In this document: in pieces, positions 31,749-40,897 of the stretch
Numbering within the stretch: the first letter of the stretch is position 1
How the letters are laid out: each line of letters opens with the position of its first letter
Origin: Streptomyces sp. DH41
Lineage (GTDB): Bacteria; Actinomycetota; Actinomycetes; Streptomycetales; Streptomycetaceae
NCBI RefSeq assembly: GCF_029813785.1
Contig: NZ_JARVKY010000028.1
Span: 35,211-99,210 of the forward strand
Length of the DNA stretch: 64,000 nt
Direction of reading: 5' to 3'
Notes under the pieces: generated by a model
The model's database searches: none
What the model saw: the letters and a program-made list of their open reading frames with translations, nothing else
Told to the model about the DNA's origin: nothing
Position numbers and translations under genes: made by a program

Positions 31749-34190
31749 GTGGTGGATCAGCTGACGCAGCACGATCCGCGGCGGATCGGGCCGTTCGAGG
31801 TGCTGGGGCGGCTCGGCGCCGGCGGCATGGGGCTGGTCTATCTCGCGCGCTCGGCGTCCGGCCGGCGGGTGGCGATCAAGACGGTCCGCACGGAGCTGGC
31901 CGAGGACCAGCTGTTCCGCGTCCGTTTCACCCGCGAGGTGGAGGCGGCCCGCGCGGTCTCCGGCTTCTACACGGCGGCGGTGGTCGACGCCGACCCGCGC
32001 GCGGCGGTCCCGTGGCTGGCCACGGCCTACGTCCCCGCGCCCTCCCTCGAGGAGATAGTGAACGAGTGCGGGCCGCTCCCGGCCCAGGCGGTGCGCTGGC
32101 TGGCGGCGGGCGTCGCGGAGGCGCTCCAGTCGATCCACGGCGCCGGACTCGTCCACCGCGACCTCAAGCCGTCCAACGTCCTCGTCGTCGAGGACGGCCC
32201 CCGGGTGATCGACTTCGGCATCGCGTCCGGTGTCTCGAACACCCGTCTGACGATGACGAACGTCGCCGTCGGCACCCCCGCCTACATGTCCCCGGAGCAG
32301 GCGAAGGACTCCCGCAGCGTCACCGGCGCCAGCGACGTGTTCTCGCTCGGCTCCATGCTGGTCTTCGCCGCCACCGGACACCCGCCCTTCCACGGCGCCA
32401 ACCCGGTCGAGACGGTCTTCATGCTGCTGCGCGAGGGCCCCGACCTCGAAGGCCTCCCGGACGAGCTGCGTCCGCTCATCGAGTCCTGCATGCAGATGGA
32501 GGCGACCGGCCGACCCAACCCCGCCGACCTCCAGTCCCAGCTCGCCCCGCACCTGTTCGGCTCCGGCTCCGACGACAGCGGTACGGCGTCGGCGTGGCTG
32601 CCCGAGCGGGCGGTGAGCCTGATCGAGGGCCGCCGGGGCGGCCGCCCCGCGGTCAAGCTCGCCACGACGGCCGGCGGCCGGGGCGGCGCGGGTGCCGGAG
32701 GCGCGGGTGGTGCGGGCGCCGGTGGCCCGGTCGGTGCCCGGCCCGTGGTCCCCGCGCCCCCACTCCCGCCCCCGCCCTCGCACGACCCCGTCGTACCGGC
32801 GCCGCCCGTGCACGCACCGCCGGTGCCCGCGCCCGTCGGCGCACCCGACGCCGGGCCGGTGCGGCTGGCCGGCGTCTCCGTGCCCATCGGCCCCGGCCCG
32901 CGCGTCGCCGACATGCGCTCCTCGGCCGTCGCGGCACCCCCGCCGGAGTCCGCCCTGGCCGCGTCCTGGTCCCGCCCCCGCCCCGGTGCCAACGGCGCCG
33001 ACCCCGCCGTACCGGCGGCGGCTCCGGCCGCCCCCACCGCGGCCCCCGAGGCGTCACCGGCCGGCTGGCGCCCCTGGCGCTTCCGCATGTCCAACGACGT
33101 CTGGGGCACGCCGTCCGTCGCCGGGGACCTCGTCTACGTCACCTCCTTCGAGGTGCACGCCCTGGACGTGGCCACCGGGCGCCGCCGCTTCAAGACCCGG
33201 GACGTCGCCTGGTCGATGGCGGTCGCGGACGGCCGTATCCACGCCTCCGACGGCCCGACCCTCTACGCCCTGGACGCCCGCGAGGGCGCCGACCTGTGGC
33301 GCGTGCAGACCGACGCCTGGGTGTACTCCCTCCAGGCCGACCGGGGCACGGTCGTCACCGCCACCCGGGGCGGCGGCGTCCAGGCCTACGAGTCCTCGGG
33401 CGGCCAGAAGCTGTGGGAGATCACCGGGGCCCAGACCGACTTCGAGTCCCCGGAGGCGGGCGCCGCGCTCCACGACGGCACGGTGTACGTCTGGCAGGAC
33501 GCCCGGCTGCGCGCCCTGGACGCCCGTACCGGCGACGAGCGCTGGTCGTACCCGATCGGCGACGCCGCCTCCTGCGGCGGGGTCCCGGTCCGTGTCGCCC
33601 ACGCCCCCGACGGCTACGTCTACGTCTGTGCCGGCACCCGGGTCCTCGCCCTGGAAGTCACCTCCGGCCACGTCCGCTGGCACTTCGAGGCCCCGGCGGT
33701 CTTCCTGGCCCCGCCCACCTTCGTGCCCGGCCCCGCGGTGACCGGCGGCGGCGTCTACCTCGCCGACTACCTCGGCACGGTCTACGCCCTCGACGCCACC
33801 GACGGCCGCGACCGCTGGCGCATCGCGACCGAGTCCCGTTCCTCCACCGACCCGGTCCTGGTGGCCGCCGGCCACGTCCACGTGGGCAGCGGCAAGGGCC
33901 TCTACACGCTCGACGCGGTCACCGGCACGCCCAAGTGGCGCTTTCAGGCGGGCGGCGACATCGTGGGCGCTCCCGCGGTGGCCGAGGGCCGTATCCACTT
34001 CGGCTCCACGGACCATCTCCTCTACACCCTCAAGGCCGACGACGGCCGCCTCCGCTGGAAGCTGGCCACCGGCGGCGAGATCACCGGCTCCCCCGTCGTC
34101 CGTGACGGAATCGTGTACGCGTGCAGCAAGGACCGCTGTGTGTACGCGCTCGACGCGGAGAAGGGCACGGGAACGGCCCGTACGACCTGA
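31749..34190 (+). CDS. afsK: Serine/threonine protein kinase AfsK
   Basis: An 813-residue kinase that, in S. coelicolor, phosphorylates AfsR to raise antibiotic production and also acts on polar growth proteins. The kinase domain is at about 15-270, with glycine loop LGAGGMGLV, Lys44, catalytic HRD at 136-138 and DFG at 155-157. A Gly/Ala/Pro linker of roughly 150 residues follows. Then comes a PQQ-type beta-propeller of repeated blades such as VYALDATDGRDRWR. There is no transmembrane helix, as in known AfsK. GTG 31749 matches the conserved VDQLTQHDPRRIG start and has GGGGAGG upstream. It converges on afsS. Confidence 0.96.
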   Translation: MVDQLTQHDPRRIGPFEVLGRLGAGGMGLVYLARSASGRRVAIKTVRTELAEDQLFRVRFTREVEAARAVSGFYTAAVVDADPRAAVPWLATAYVPAPSLEEIVNECGPLPAQAVRWLAAGVAEALQSIHGAGLVHRDLKPSNVLVVEDGPRVIDFGIASGVSNTRLTMTNVAVGTPAYMSPEQAKDSRSVTGASDVFSLGSMLVFAATGHPPFHGANPVETVFMLLREGPDLEGLPDELRPLIESCMQMEATGRPNPADLQSQLAPHLFGSGSDDSGTASAWLPERAVSLIEGRRGGRPAVKLATTAGGRGGAGAGGAGGAGAGGPVGARPVVPAPPLPPPPSHDPVVPAPPVHAPPVPAPVGAPDAGPVRLAGVSVPIGPGPRVADMRSSAVAAPPPESALAASWSRPRPGANGADPAVPAAAPAAPTAAPEASPAGWRPWRFRMSNDVWGTPSVAGDLVYVTSFEVHALDVATGRRRFKTRDVAWSMAVADGRIHASDGPTLYALDAREGADLWRVQTDAWVYSLQADRGTVVTATRGGGVQAYESSGGQKLWEITGAQTDFESPEAGAALHDGTVYVWQDARLRALDARTGDERWSYPIGDAASCGGVPVRVAHAPDGYVYVCAGTRVLALEVTSGHVRWHFEAPAVFLAPPTFVPGPAVTGGGVYLADYLGTVYALDATDGRDRWRIATESRSSTDPVLVAAGHVHVGSGKGLYTLDAVTGTPKWRFQAGGDIVGAPAVAEGRIHFGSTDHLLYTLKADDGRLRWKLATGGEITGSPVVRDGIVYACSKDRCVYALDAEKGTGTARTT

Positions 34191-34202
34191 TCGGCGTCCG
34201 GA

Positions 34203-34256
34203 CGCACGTCGGCCGCGGCGGCTCCCCTCCGCGCCGCCGCGGCCGATCCCCGTGCG
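34203..34256. terminator. Bidirectional terminator between afsK and afsS
   Basis: A perfect 13-bp stem, TCGGCCGCGGCGG (34209-34221) with CCGCCGCGGCCGA (34234-34246), is extended by an outer CGCACG/CGTGCG pair at 34203-34208 and 34251-34256. Confidence 0.85.
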
Positions 34257-34266
34257 GGAAAAGGGT

Positions 34267-34452
34267 CTACTTGCCGTCGCCGTCCAGGGCGGGCGGCGTG
34301 GGCATCTGGTTGTCCATCGTGACGATGGGCTCGTCCTTCGCCGGCGGCGTGGGCATCTGGTTGTCCAGCGCGACGACGGGTTCGCCGTTCGCCGGCGGCG
34401 TGGGCATCTGGTTGTCCAGCGGCTTGGCGGGCGTGGCCTTCTGCTCGCTCAT
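34267..34452 (-). CDS. afsS: AfsS, small global activator with three repeats
   Basis: A 61-residue protein starting MSEQKATPAK. It holds three copies of DNQMPTPPA, the hallmark of AfsS, which acts below AfsR to switch on pathway regulators such as actII-ORF4. The repeats recur every 17 residues, and 25 bp of DNA are nearly identical in each 51-bp unit (34292, 34343, 34394). ATG 34452 follows GAGGAG. It lies downstream of afsR on the same strand but has its own promoter region; see the PhoP/AfsR-like box and leader hairpin. Confidence 0.95.
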   Translation of the reverse strand: MSEQKATPAKPLDNQMPTPPANGEPVVALDNQMPTPPAKDEPIVTMDNQMPTPPALDGDGK

Positions 34453-34490
34453 CGATTCGTGCTCCTCTGCAACGACGAGGTCGGGTGCGC

Positions 34491-34534
34491 AACGCCCGCC
34501 CAGTAGCTCCCCCGAGGGCCGCTGGGCGGGCGTT
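34491..34534 (-). promoter_or_regulatory. 13-bp stem-loop in the afsS leader
   Basis: AACGCCCGCCCAG (34491-34503) pairs perfectly with CTGGGCGGGCGTT (34522-34534), loop 18 nt. It lies between the promoter box and the afsS ribosome site, ending 39 bp before the ATG. An attenuator, mRNA stabiliser or afsR-derived transcript terminator are all possible. A second repeat, GGAGCCGA/TCGGCTCC, lies at 34536-34563. Confidence 0.65.
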
Positions 34535-34617
34535 CGGAGCCGAACAGTAACCCGGTCGGCTCCCCTGTGACCGTCTGCCCCCCGACGCGACGGTCTGGCG
34601 TTCGGAAGCATGCTGGA

Positions 34618-34639
34618 GGGAGATAAACGAACGCTGAAC
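34618..34639 (-). promoter_or_regulatory. AfsR/PhoP-type direct repeat at the afsS promoter
   Basis: On the minus strand GTTCAGCGTTC is followed at once by GTTTATCTCCC, two 11-nt repeats resembling the Streptomyces PHO-box unit. In S. coelicolor AfsR and PhoP compete for overlapping sites of this form at the afsS promoter. Its place between afsR and afsS fits that role. Confidence 0.65.
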
Positions 34640-34713
34640 GCCGCCGTTTCGCCCTCCCGACGCCGCGTCGCCCAGGCCGCGTCGCCCAGGCCGTGTCGCT
34701 CAGGCCGCGTCGC

Positions 34714-37707
34714 TCAGGCCGCGTCGGCGGGCGCCAGCAGGGTGCGCACCTCGTCGGCCTCCGAGGCGCTGTTCTCCTCGTAGAGCTTGAGCGCCTCGCG
34801 CCAGCATGCTCGGGCCCGGTCGGCCTGCCCCAGTGCGGAGAGCGACCGGCCGAGGAGCGTCAGGACGTTGCCGCGCATCCGGTCGCCTCCGATGCACCCG
34901 ATGGCGAGGGCCTGTTCGGCGTGCTGAGCCGCCTGGGCGGGGCGGCGCGCGGCGATGTGCGCCTCGGCGACCCTGAAGTGCGTGGTCCCTTCCCACAGAC
35001 GCTGACGGTGGTCCACGAAGATGGTCAGCGCCTCGTTGAACTGGTTCAGGGCCTCTGTGAGCCGCCCGGCCTGGGTGAGGGCCATACCGAGGGCGTAGTG
35101 GCCGTTGGCCAGGCGCATCGTCCTGCCCAGCTCCGCGAGCAGGGTGAGCCCGTCCCTGGCGATACCGACCGCCTTGCCGACGTTGCCCATGGCCAGGTGG
35201 GCGCGCGACAGGTTGAACGACGTCGTCGCCTCGCCCGCCCGGTTGCCCGCCTGGCTGAAGCCCCGGATGGCCTGGTCGAAGAAGGTCTTGCCGTCGGAGT
35301 AGCGGTGTTGGTGCAGCGAGATGAGGCCCCGGTCGTTGGCGGCCCAGCTGCCCGCCGCGACGTCCCGCGCGGAGGCCGCCCGTTCCATGGCCAGACGCGC
35401 CTCGTCCGCCGCCTGGTGGATGCGGCCGGACACGAGCAGCACGTTGGTGAGGGTCGTCCGCGCCCGTCCTTCCGTACGGAGGTCTCCGGCGGCCCGGGCG
35501 GCTTCGGACACGGCGATGGCCGTGGCCTCGTACTGACGGGAGTTGGCGCCGGACTCGGCCAGGTCCTTGGCGGCCCACAGGAGGTCCACCGCGCGCCGCA
35601 GCCGGTCCGTGTCCACGGACTGCCGTACGCAGGCCAGCAGGGACTCCCCTTCGGTGTAGAGCCAGTCCAGGGCCGCCGTCCCCTCGGCGAAGCGCAGTCC
35701 TTCGTGCCGCGTCGGTTCCAGGTGGTCCACCAGGCGGTCCCCCGGACGTTCCATCGCGTAGATGCCCGCCGCCGTGGCCAGGTAGAAGTCCAGCAGCCGC
35801 GACAGCGCCGCCCCCCGCTCGCTCGGCGGGTGCTCGTCCCGTTCCGCGCACGCACGCGCGTAGAGACGTACGAGGTCGTGCAGGCGGTAGCGGCCCGGCG
35901 CCGCCGATTCGAGCAGGGACGTGTCCACCAGGGACTCCAGCAGGTCCTCGGTGTCCTGTGCCGGGAGGTCGAGTACCGCCGCCGCGGCCGCGAGGGAGAT
36001 GTCCGGGCCGTCGGCCAGCCCGAGCAGCCTGAACGCCCGCGCCTGGGCCGGCTCCAGCTGGCCGTAGCCCAGCTCGAAGGTGGCCTTGACGGCCAGGTCA
36101 CCGGCCTGGAGTTCGTCCAGGCGGCGGCGTTCGTCCGCCAGTTTCGCGGCGAGGACCGAGACCGTCCACGTGCGGCGGGCCGCCAGCCGGGACGCCGCGA
36201 TGCGGATCGCCAGGGGCAGGAAGCCGCAGGCCCCGACCACGTCCAGCGCCGCCTGCCGTTCCGAGGCCACCCGCTCCTCGCCCACGATCCTCGTGAAGAG
36301 CGTCAGCGCCTCGTCGGGTGACATCACGTCCAGGTCGACCAGGTGAGCGCCGGCGAGGTCCACCATCCGCACCCGCGCCGTCACCAGCGCCGCGGAGCCC
36401 TCCGTGCCGGGCAGCAGCGGGCGTACCTGGGCGGCGTCCCGGGCGTTGTCGAGCAGGACGAGGACACGGCGGCCGTCCAGGAGGGAGCGGTAGAGCGCCG
36501 CGCGTTCCTCCAGGGAGTCCGGGACGGCCGAGTCGGGCGTGCCCAGGGCGCGCAGGAAGGAGCCCAGTACCGTCTCCGGTTCCGCCGCCCGCGCGCCCGC
36601 GCCCTGGAGGTCGACGTACAGCTGCCCGTCCGGGAAGGCGGCCCGCGCCCGGTGGGCGACGTGCACCGCGAGGGTCGTCTTGCCGACGCCGCCTATGCCG
36701 GCCAGCGCCGAGACCGCCATCACGCGGCCGTTGCCGTCGCCGTCCCCGGAGGCCGACGACAGTACGTCGCTCAGCTCGCGGACGAAGGACGCGCGTCCCG
36801 TGAAGTCCGGGACGGTGGCGGGAAGCTGGGCCGGCCGGACCGGGGCCACCGCCGTCTGCGCGGCCGGGGCCGGCGGTTCGGCGAGGTCCGGGTCGGCCTG
36901 GAGGATGCGCTGCTGGAGTTCCTGGAGGCCGGGGCGCGGGTCGACGCCGAGTTCGTCGGCGAGCAGGCGTCGCGTGTCCGCGTAGACGGCGAGGGCCTCC
37001 GCCTGGCGTCCGCTGCGGTACAGGGCCAGCATCAGCAGCTCGCGCAGGCGTTCCCGCAGCGGGTGCGCCGCCGTGAGCGCCGTCAGCTCCGAGACGGCCT
37101 CCGCGTGGCAGCCCTGTTCCAGGTCCATGTCGAGGCAGGTCTCGAGGAGTTGGAGCCGCCACTCCTCCAGGCGGACGCGCTGAGCCTCGGCGTACGGGCC
37201 CGGGACGCCGGCCAGTACCTCGCCGTCCCACAGCGCCAGCGCGCGGCGCAGTACGTCACGCGCGTGGCACAGGTCCCCGGCGCCGCGCGCCTTCTCGGCC
37301 TCGGCCGACAGGTCCTGGGCGGCGGTCAGGTCCAACGCCCTCTCGTCCAGGCCCCGTACGGCGTACCCGCCCGATTCGCTCACCAGGACACCGGGGTCCA
37401 GGACCTTCCGCAGCCGCGACGCGTACGTCCGTACCGCCGCCAGCGCCTGCGACGGCGGTTCCTCGCCCCACAGGGCGTCGATCAGTTCGGACGCCGTCGC
37501 CGTACGGCCCTCGCGGAGCAGCAGGGCGGCCAGCAGGGCGCGCTGCTGGGGGGAGCCGGTGGCCAGCGCTTCGCCGCCGCGCCAGGCGCGTACCGGTCCG
37601 AGCACGCCGAAGCGCAGCGCCGCCGGCTTCTCCCGTTCCGCCGGCTTCTCCGGTTCCGCCGGGGATCCGGGACGCCGCTGCTCCGGTACGCGCGGTACAC
37701 CGTCCAT
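34714..37707 (-). CDS. afsR: SARP-family pleiotropic regulator AfsR
   Basis: A 997-residue activator. Residues 30-125 are an OmpR-like winged-helix DNA-binding domain (RFGVLGPVRAWRGGEALATG, ELIDALWGEEPPSQALAAVR). A bacterial transcriptional activation domain spans 130-280. An NB-ARC ATPase follows with P-loop AGIGGVGKTTLAVHVA at about 345 and LVLLDNARDAAQVRPLLPG. The C-terminal third is TPR repeats. AfsK phosphorylates it and it then activates afsS. GGGGG precedes ATG 37707. Length fits the 993-residue S. coelicolor protein. Confidence 0.96.
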   Translation of the reverse strand: MDGVPRVPEQRRPGSPAEPEKPAEREKPAALRFGVLGPVRAWRGGEALATGSPQQRALLAALLLREGRTATASELIDALWGEEPPSQALAAVRTYASRLRKVLDPGVLVSESGGYAVRGLDERALDLTAAQDLSAEAEKARGAGDLCHARDVLRRALALWDGEVLAGVPGPYAEAQRVRLEEWRLQLLETCLDMDLEQGCHAEAVSELTALTAAHPLRERLRELLMLALYRSGRQAEALAVYADTRRLLADELGVDPRPGLQELQQRILQADPDLAEPPAPAAQTAVAPVRPAQLPATVPDFTGRASFVRELSDVLSSASGDGDGNGRVMAVSALAGIGGVGKTTLAVHVAHRARAAFPDGQLYVDLQGAGARAAEPETVLGSFLRALGTPDSAVPDSLEERAALYRSLLDGRRVLVLLDNARDAAQVRPLLPGTEGSAALVTARVRMVDLAGAHLVDLDVMSPDEALTLFTRIVGEERVASERQAALDVVGACGFLPLAIRIAASRLAARRTWTVSVLAAKLADERRRLDELQAGDLAVKATFELGYGQLEPAQARAFRLLGLADGPDISLAAAAAVLDLPAQDTEDLLESLVDTSLLESAAPGRYRLHDLVRLYARACAERDEHPPSERGAALSRLLDFYLATAAGIYAMERPGDRLVDHLEPTRHEGLRFAEGTAALDWLYTEGESLLACVRQSVDTDRLRRAVDLLWAAKDLAESGANSRQYEATAIAVSEAARAAGDLRTEGRARTTLTNVLLVSGRIHQAADEARLAMERAASARDVAAGSWAANDRGLISLHQHRYSDGKTFFDQAIRGFSQAGNRAGEATTSFNLSRAHLAMGNVGKAVGIARDGLTLLAELGRTMRLANGHYALGMALTQAGRLTEALNQFNEALTIFVDHRQRLWEGTTHFRVAEAHIAARRPAQAAQHAEQALAIGCIGGDRMRGNVLTLLGRSLSALGQADRARACWREALKLYEENSASEADEVRTLLAPADAA

Positions 37708-37809
37708 GCAGTCCCCCTAGACATCCTGAGCAACTACGCCAGTTTGCCTTGTTCATGCCGACCCCGTCAGCCGTGGGAGACGCCGATCACAGGTCCCTCA
37801 CGCGGCTCC

Positions 37810-38223
37810 TCATCTCTCCAGGTCCACCCGCACCGTCAGCAGCCCCGTGCCGACCCCCATGGCCCGCACCGCCAGGCTGTTGAGCCGGGGGAGGCGTCGC
37901 AGCCGCGCGACCGGGTCGTCGTCGGACAGGGGGTGGGCCGTTCCCGTGTACCAGCGGCCGCGGACCCGCACCCGTACCCGCGGATCGGCCCGGATGTTGC
38001 GGACGTACTGGGAGCGCTCACCGAACTCCGACACCAGCCAGAAGGAGTCCCCGACCCGCCGCCCGCCCACCGGCGTGCGGCGGGGCAGGCCGGAGACGCG
38101 GCCGGTGGTCTCCAGCAGGGTCTGGCCCGGCAGGCGGCGTACGACGGAGTTGAGGCGGCGCTGGAGGGCCGTGACGGCCCGGTACTTCTTCTCGGCGTTC
38201 TCGGCGGAGGACGACATCGACAT
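37810..38223 (-). CDS. Ddn-type deazaflavin (F420)-dependent oxidoreductase
   Basis: A 137-residue split-barrel protein of the nitroreductase/deazaflavin-dependent group (LLETTGRVSGLPRRTPVGGR, FWLVSEFGERSQYVRNIRAD, VRVRVRGRWYTGTAHPL), the family of mycobacterial Ddn. It likely uses F420H2 to reduce quinones or similar. Two in-frame ATGs lie two codons apart at 38223 and 38217. It shares strand with afsR but is separated by a 100-bp spacer upstream of afsR. Confidence 0.88.
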   Translation of the reverse strand: MSMSSSAENAEKKYRAVTALQRRLNSVVRRLPGQTLLETTGRVSGLPRRTPVGGRRVGDSFWLVSEFGERSQYVRNIRADPRVRVRVRGRWYTGTAHPLSDDDPVARLRRLPRLNSLAVRAMGVGTGLLTVRVDLER

Positions 38224-38317
38224 CGTTCGTTCACCCTTCCGTCTCGTGTGCCTCCATGTTCCCTGGAGAACCTCCGGGGAAGGGAGAGGGCAGGGCCGAG
38301 AGACGGGTGGTGCCGGT

Positions 38318-39151
38318 GTGCGGGTCGTGACCTGGAATCTGTGGTGGCGGTTCGGGCCGTGGGCCGACCGGCAGAAGGCGGTCCTCGCCGTGCTGCGGGA
38401 GCTGCGGCCCGACGTCGTCGGTCTCCAGGAGGTCTGGGCCGCCGCCGACGGCGCGAACCTCGCCGAGTGGCTGGCCGGCGAACTCGGCCTGCACTGCGTC
38501 TGGGCCGCCTGCGAGGCCCCCGAGCGGTGGCAGCGGCGGATCGGGGACGACACGGTCGGCATCGGCGCCGCGGTGCTCAGCCGCTGGCCGGCCATGGAGC
38601 GGGCGGCGCTGCGGCTGCCCGTCCCCGAGGAACTGGACGACGGCCGCCTGGCGCTCTACGCCCGTCTGGACGCGCCCGGCCACCCGGTCCCCTTCTTCAC
38701 CGCCCACCTGACCTCGGGTGGCCACGCCTCCACCGTGCGCCGCGAACAGGTCGCCGCGCTCTCGGACTTCGTCGCCGTTCACCGCCGCGGCACCGGCTTC
38801 CCGCCCGTCGTCACCGGCGACCTCAACGCCCGCCCCGAGTCGCCGGAGGTCCGCCTCCTGCGTGCGGGCCGGCTCCAGGACGCCTGGGAGCACGCCGACC
38901 CGTCGGCCCCGTCCGCCACCTGGGACGGGGCCAACCCGTACATCCCCGACGGGCCGGTGCCGGGCGCGCGGATCGACTACGTCCACGTGGGGCCGCCCGG
39001 CCCGGACGGACTCGGCCGCGTACGTGCCGTGCGACGGGCGGGCGACGGCCCCGTGGGCGGCGTATGGCCCTCCGACCACGCGGCGGTCGTCGCGGACCTG
39101 GCGGGGCCCGGCGGCCTGGAGGCTACCGACGCAGGAAGACCGGGTTCGTGA
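38318..39151 (+). CDS. Endonuclease/exonuclease/phosphatase family protein
   Basis: A 277-residue EEP-fold hydrolase with no signal peptide. Catalytic marks are VVTWNLWWR, LQEVWAAADG (metal Glu), VTGDLNARPES (Asp/Asn) and PSDHAAVVADL (Asp-His). It could cleave nucleic acid or phosphodiesters. The start at GTG 38318 leads directly into the first strand. Its end overlaps the convergent PHP gene by 29 bp. Confidence 0.87.
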   Translation: MRVVTWNLWWRFGPWADRQKAVLAVLRELRPDVVGLQEVWAAADGANLAEWLAGELGLHCVWAACEAPERWQRRIGDDTVGIGAAVLSRWPAMERAALRLPVPEELDDGRLALYARLDAPGHPVPFFTAHLTSGGHASTVRREQVAALSDFVAVHRRGTGFPPVVTGDLNARPESPEVRLLRAGRLQDAWEHADPSAPSATWDGANPYIPDGPVPGARIDYVHVGPPGPDGLGRVRAVRRAGDGPVGGVWPSDHAAVVADLAGPGGLEATDAGRPGS

Positions 39152-40655
39152 ACGCCGCCAGCGCCCCCGGCAGGGGCCCCGCCGCCGCCTCGTGGCGCAG
39201 TTCCGCCCGTACGTACGCCGCGTAGGACGCGGTCGTGCGCCACTCGACGACGCCCGAGCCGGACACCGGCAGCGGCGCACTGGTGAACAGCACGCCCTGA
39301 TCCGTGACGAAGCGCACCGCGCAGCGCGGGGCGCCCGTCACCTCCAGGCGGACGGTGACCGGGGTGTCGTCGTCCACGCGCAGCCGTTCGCCGATCCCGG
39401 CGTGCTCGCCCCGGCCGCCGGACGCGGTGAAGGCCAGCGACACCTTCGCCGACTCGGCGACGTACGACCGTCCGGCCCGGATGCCCTCCTGGATCGCCTC
39501 CCGGGTCAGGTCGTCGGCGAGGACGACGGTCTGCGGGCGGCCGATCACGTCCGGGGCGCGGTGCGAGTCGCTGCTGCCCATCGCCGGGAGCCAGCCCCGC
39601 CCGTCCCGCCCGCCGCGCCCGTCACGTCCGTCGCGCACGGCGGCGACCAGCATGCCGTCCCAGTCGGCCAGCGCCACCTCGTCGTCGGGCGTGTAGGCCC
39701 CGTTCCACACCTCGACCGCGTCCGCCTCCCCGAACCCGAACTTCCAGTTGCAGCCGATGCAGGTGGCGTGCGGGTGGGCCGGGACGACCAGCCCGCCGGC
39801 GCGGCGGATCTGGCGGGCGAAACGGCCGAAGCGGTTGTCACGGGCCCGGTAGCGCCAGTCGACGAAGGTGCCGGGATCGGTGCCGAGGGCGACGACGTGC
39901 CCGTTGCGGGTCGTCACCTCCTCGCCGAGCATGATCAGCAGGTCGTCCCCGGCCACCTTCGCCCAGTGCGCGTGCGCCGAGTGCGTGTTGTGCTCGGAGG
40001 AGTTGATGAAGTCCAGTCCGGCCTCGCGCGCGAGCGACGCGATCTCGGCGAGGGTGTAGCGGCCGTCGGAGTACACGGAGTGCAGATGGCAGTCGCCCCG
40101 GTACCAGGCGCGCCCCCGGCCCTTGGCACGCTCGGGCGGATACACCGGCCGCACGGTCGCGCTCTCCTCCCCGTACGTCAGCGTGATCGTGATCTCGTAC
40201 GACAGCCCCCGCGGAGCCACCGTGTACGGGCCGAGCGCGATGTGCCACACACCCGCTCGCACGGGCCCGGGGAGGTACCCCGGTGTCGCCTCGTCGGCCC
40301 GGACGAAGAACTCCGTGCGCGCCCCGCCCGACCAGCCCCGGAAACCCCGGCCGCCGAGGCCGGTGCCGCGCTCGTCGAACAGGCCGATGTCGAGGGCGTT
40401 GCCCTGGGTGCCGGCCGGGACGGCGGGGCGGTCGTAGGTGTAGGCGACGTGGATCTCCCGGACGCCGTCCGGGACTTCGACGGGTACGTACACGAAGTCG
40501 GGCGATCCGGCGGGCAGGGTGCCGCGCACCGTTCTCTTCCGCCGCTCCCGCGGTGCCGCCGAGGCGAAGCTCACGCTTGTCAACGTAAGCGCCGCGGCGG
40601 CTCCCGTCACGAACACCGCGCGTCTGCCGATTCCGGCGTGGTCGTCCTCGCACAT
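39123..40655 (-). CDS. CehA/McbA-type PHP metallohydrolase, exported
   Basis: A 510-residue protein with a twin-arginine-like leader (GIGRRAVFVTGAAAALTLTS, cleavage near ASAAP). After a beta-sandwich region, a PHP domain begins at about 185 with metal ligands in DCHLHSVYSDG and INSSEHNTHSAHAHW, then AHPHATC and GSSDSHR. Such proteins hydrolyse phosphoesters or carbamates outside the cell. ATG 40655 follows GGGAG. A short DGRDGRGGRDGRG repeat interrupts the domain around residue 350. Confidence 0.88.
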   Translation of the reverse strand: MCEDDHAGIGRRAVFVTGAAAALTLTSVSFASAAPRERRKRTVRGTLPAGSPDFVYVPVEVPDGVREIHVAYTYDRPAVPAGTQGNALDIGLFDERGTGLGGRGFRGWSGGARTEFFVRADEATPGYLPGPVRAGVWHIALGPYTVAPRGLSYEITITLTYGEESATVRPVYPPERAKGRGRAWYRGDCHLHSVYSDGRYTLAEIASLAREAGLDFINSSEHNTHSAHAHWAKVAGDDLLIMLGEEVTTRNGHVVALGTDPGTFVDWRYRARDNRFGRFARQIRRAGGLVVPAHPHATCIGCNWKFGFGEADAVEVWNGAYTPDDEVALADWDGMLVAAVRDGRDGRGGRDGRGWLPAMGSSDSHRAPDVIGRPQTVVLADDLTREAIQEGIRAGRSYVAESAKVSLAFTASGGRGEHAGIGERLRVDDDTPVTVRLEVTGAPRCAVRFVTDQGVLFTSAPLPVSGSGVVEWRTTASYAAYVRAELRHEAAAGPLPGALAAFTNPVFLRR

Positions 40656-40897
40656 GCTGCTGCTCCCAGGTGTCGTCAGTGACATGACATCGGTGGTGCG
40701 GGGGTGGTGCGGGGGATGGTGCGTGCAACCCTCGTATTGAGCCGTGAACTCCCGTGCAAGGAAAGGGGTTCGGCGGATTGAGAGCGGAAGACCGCCCGGT
40801 GGGGGAGTGGGGCGCCGGGCGGGAGGAAGCGCGACCGCCGGGGCGGGCCGGTGGGACGGGCCCCGCGTCCTGATCACGCCGCTCGTATGCTCGAAGG

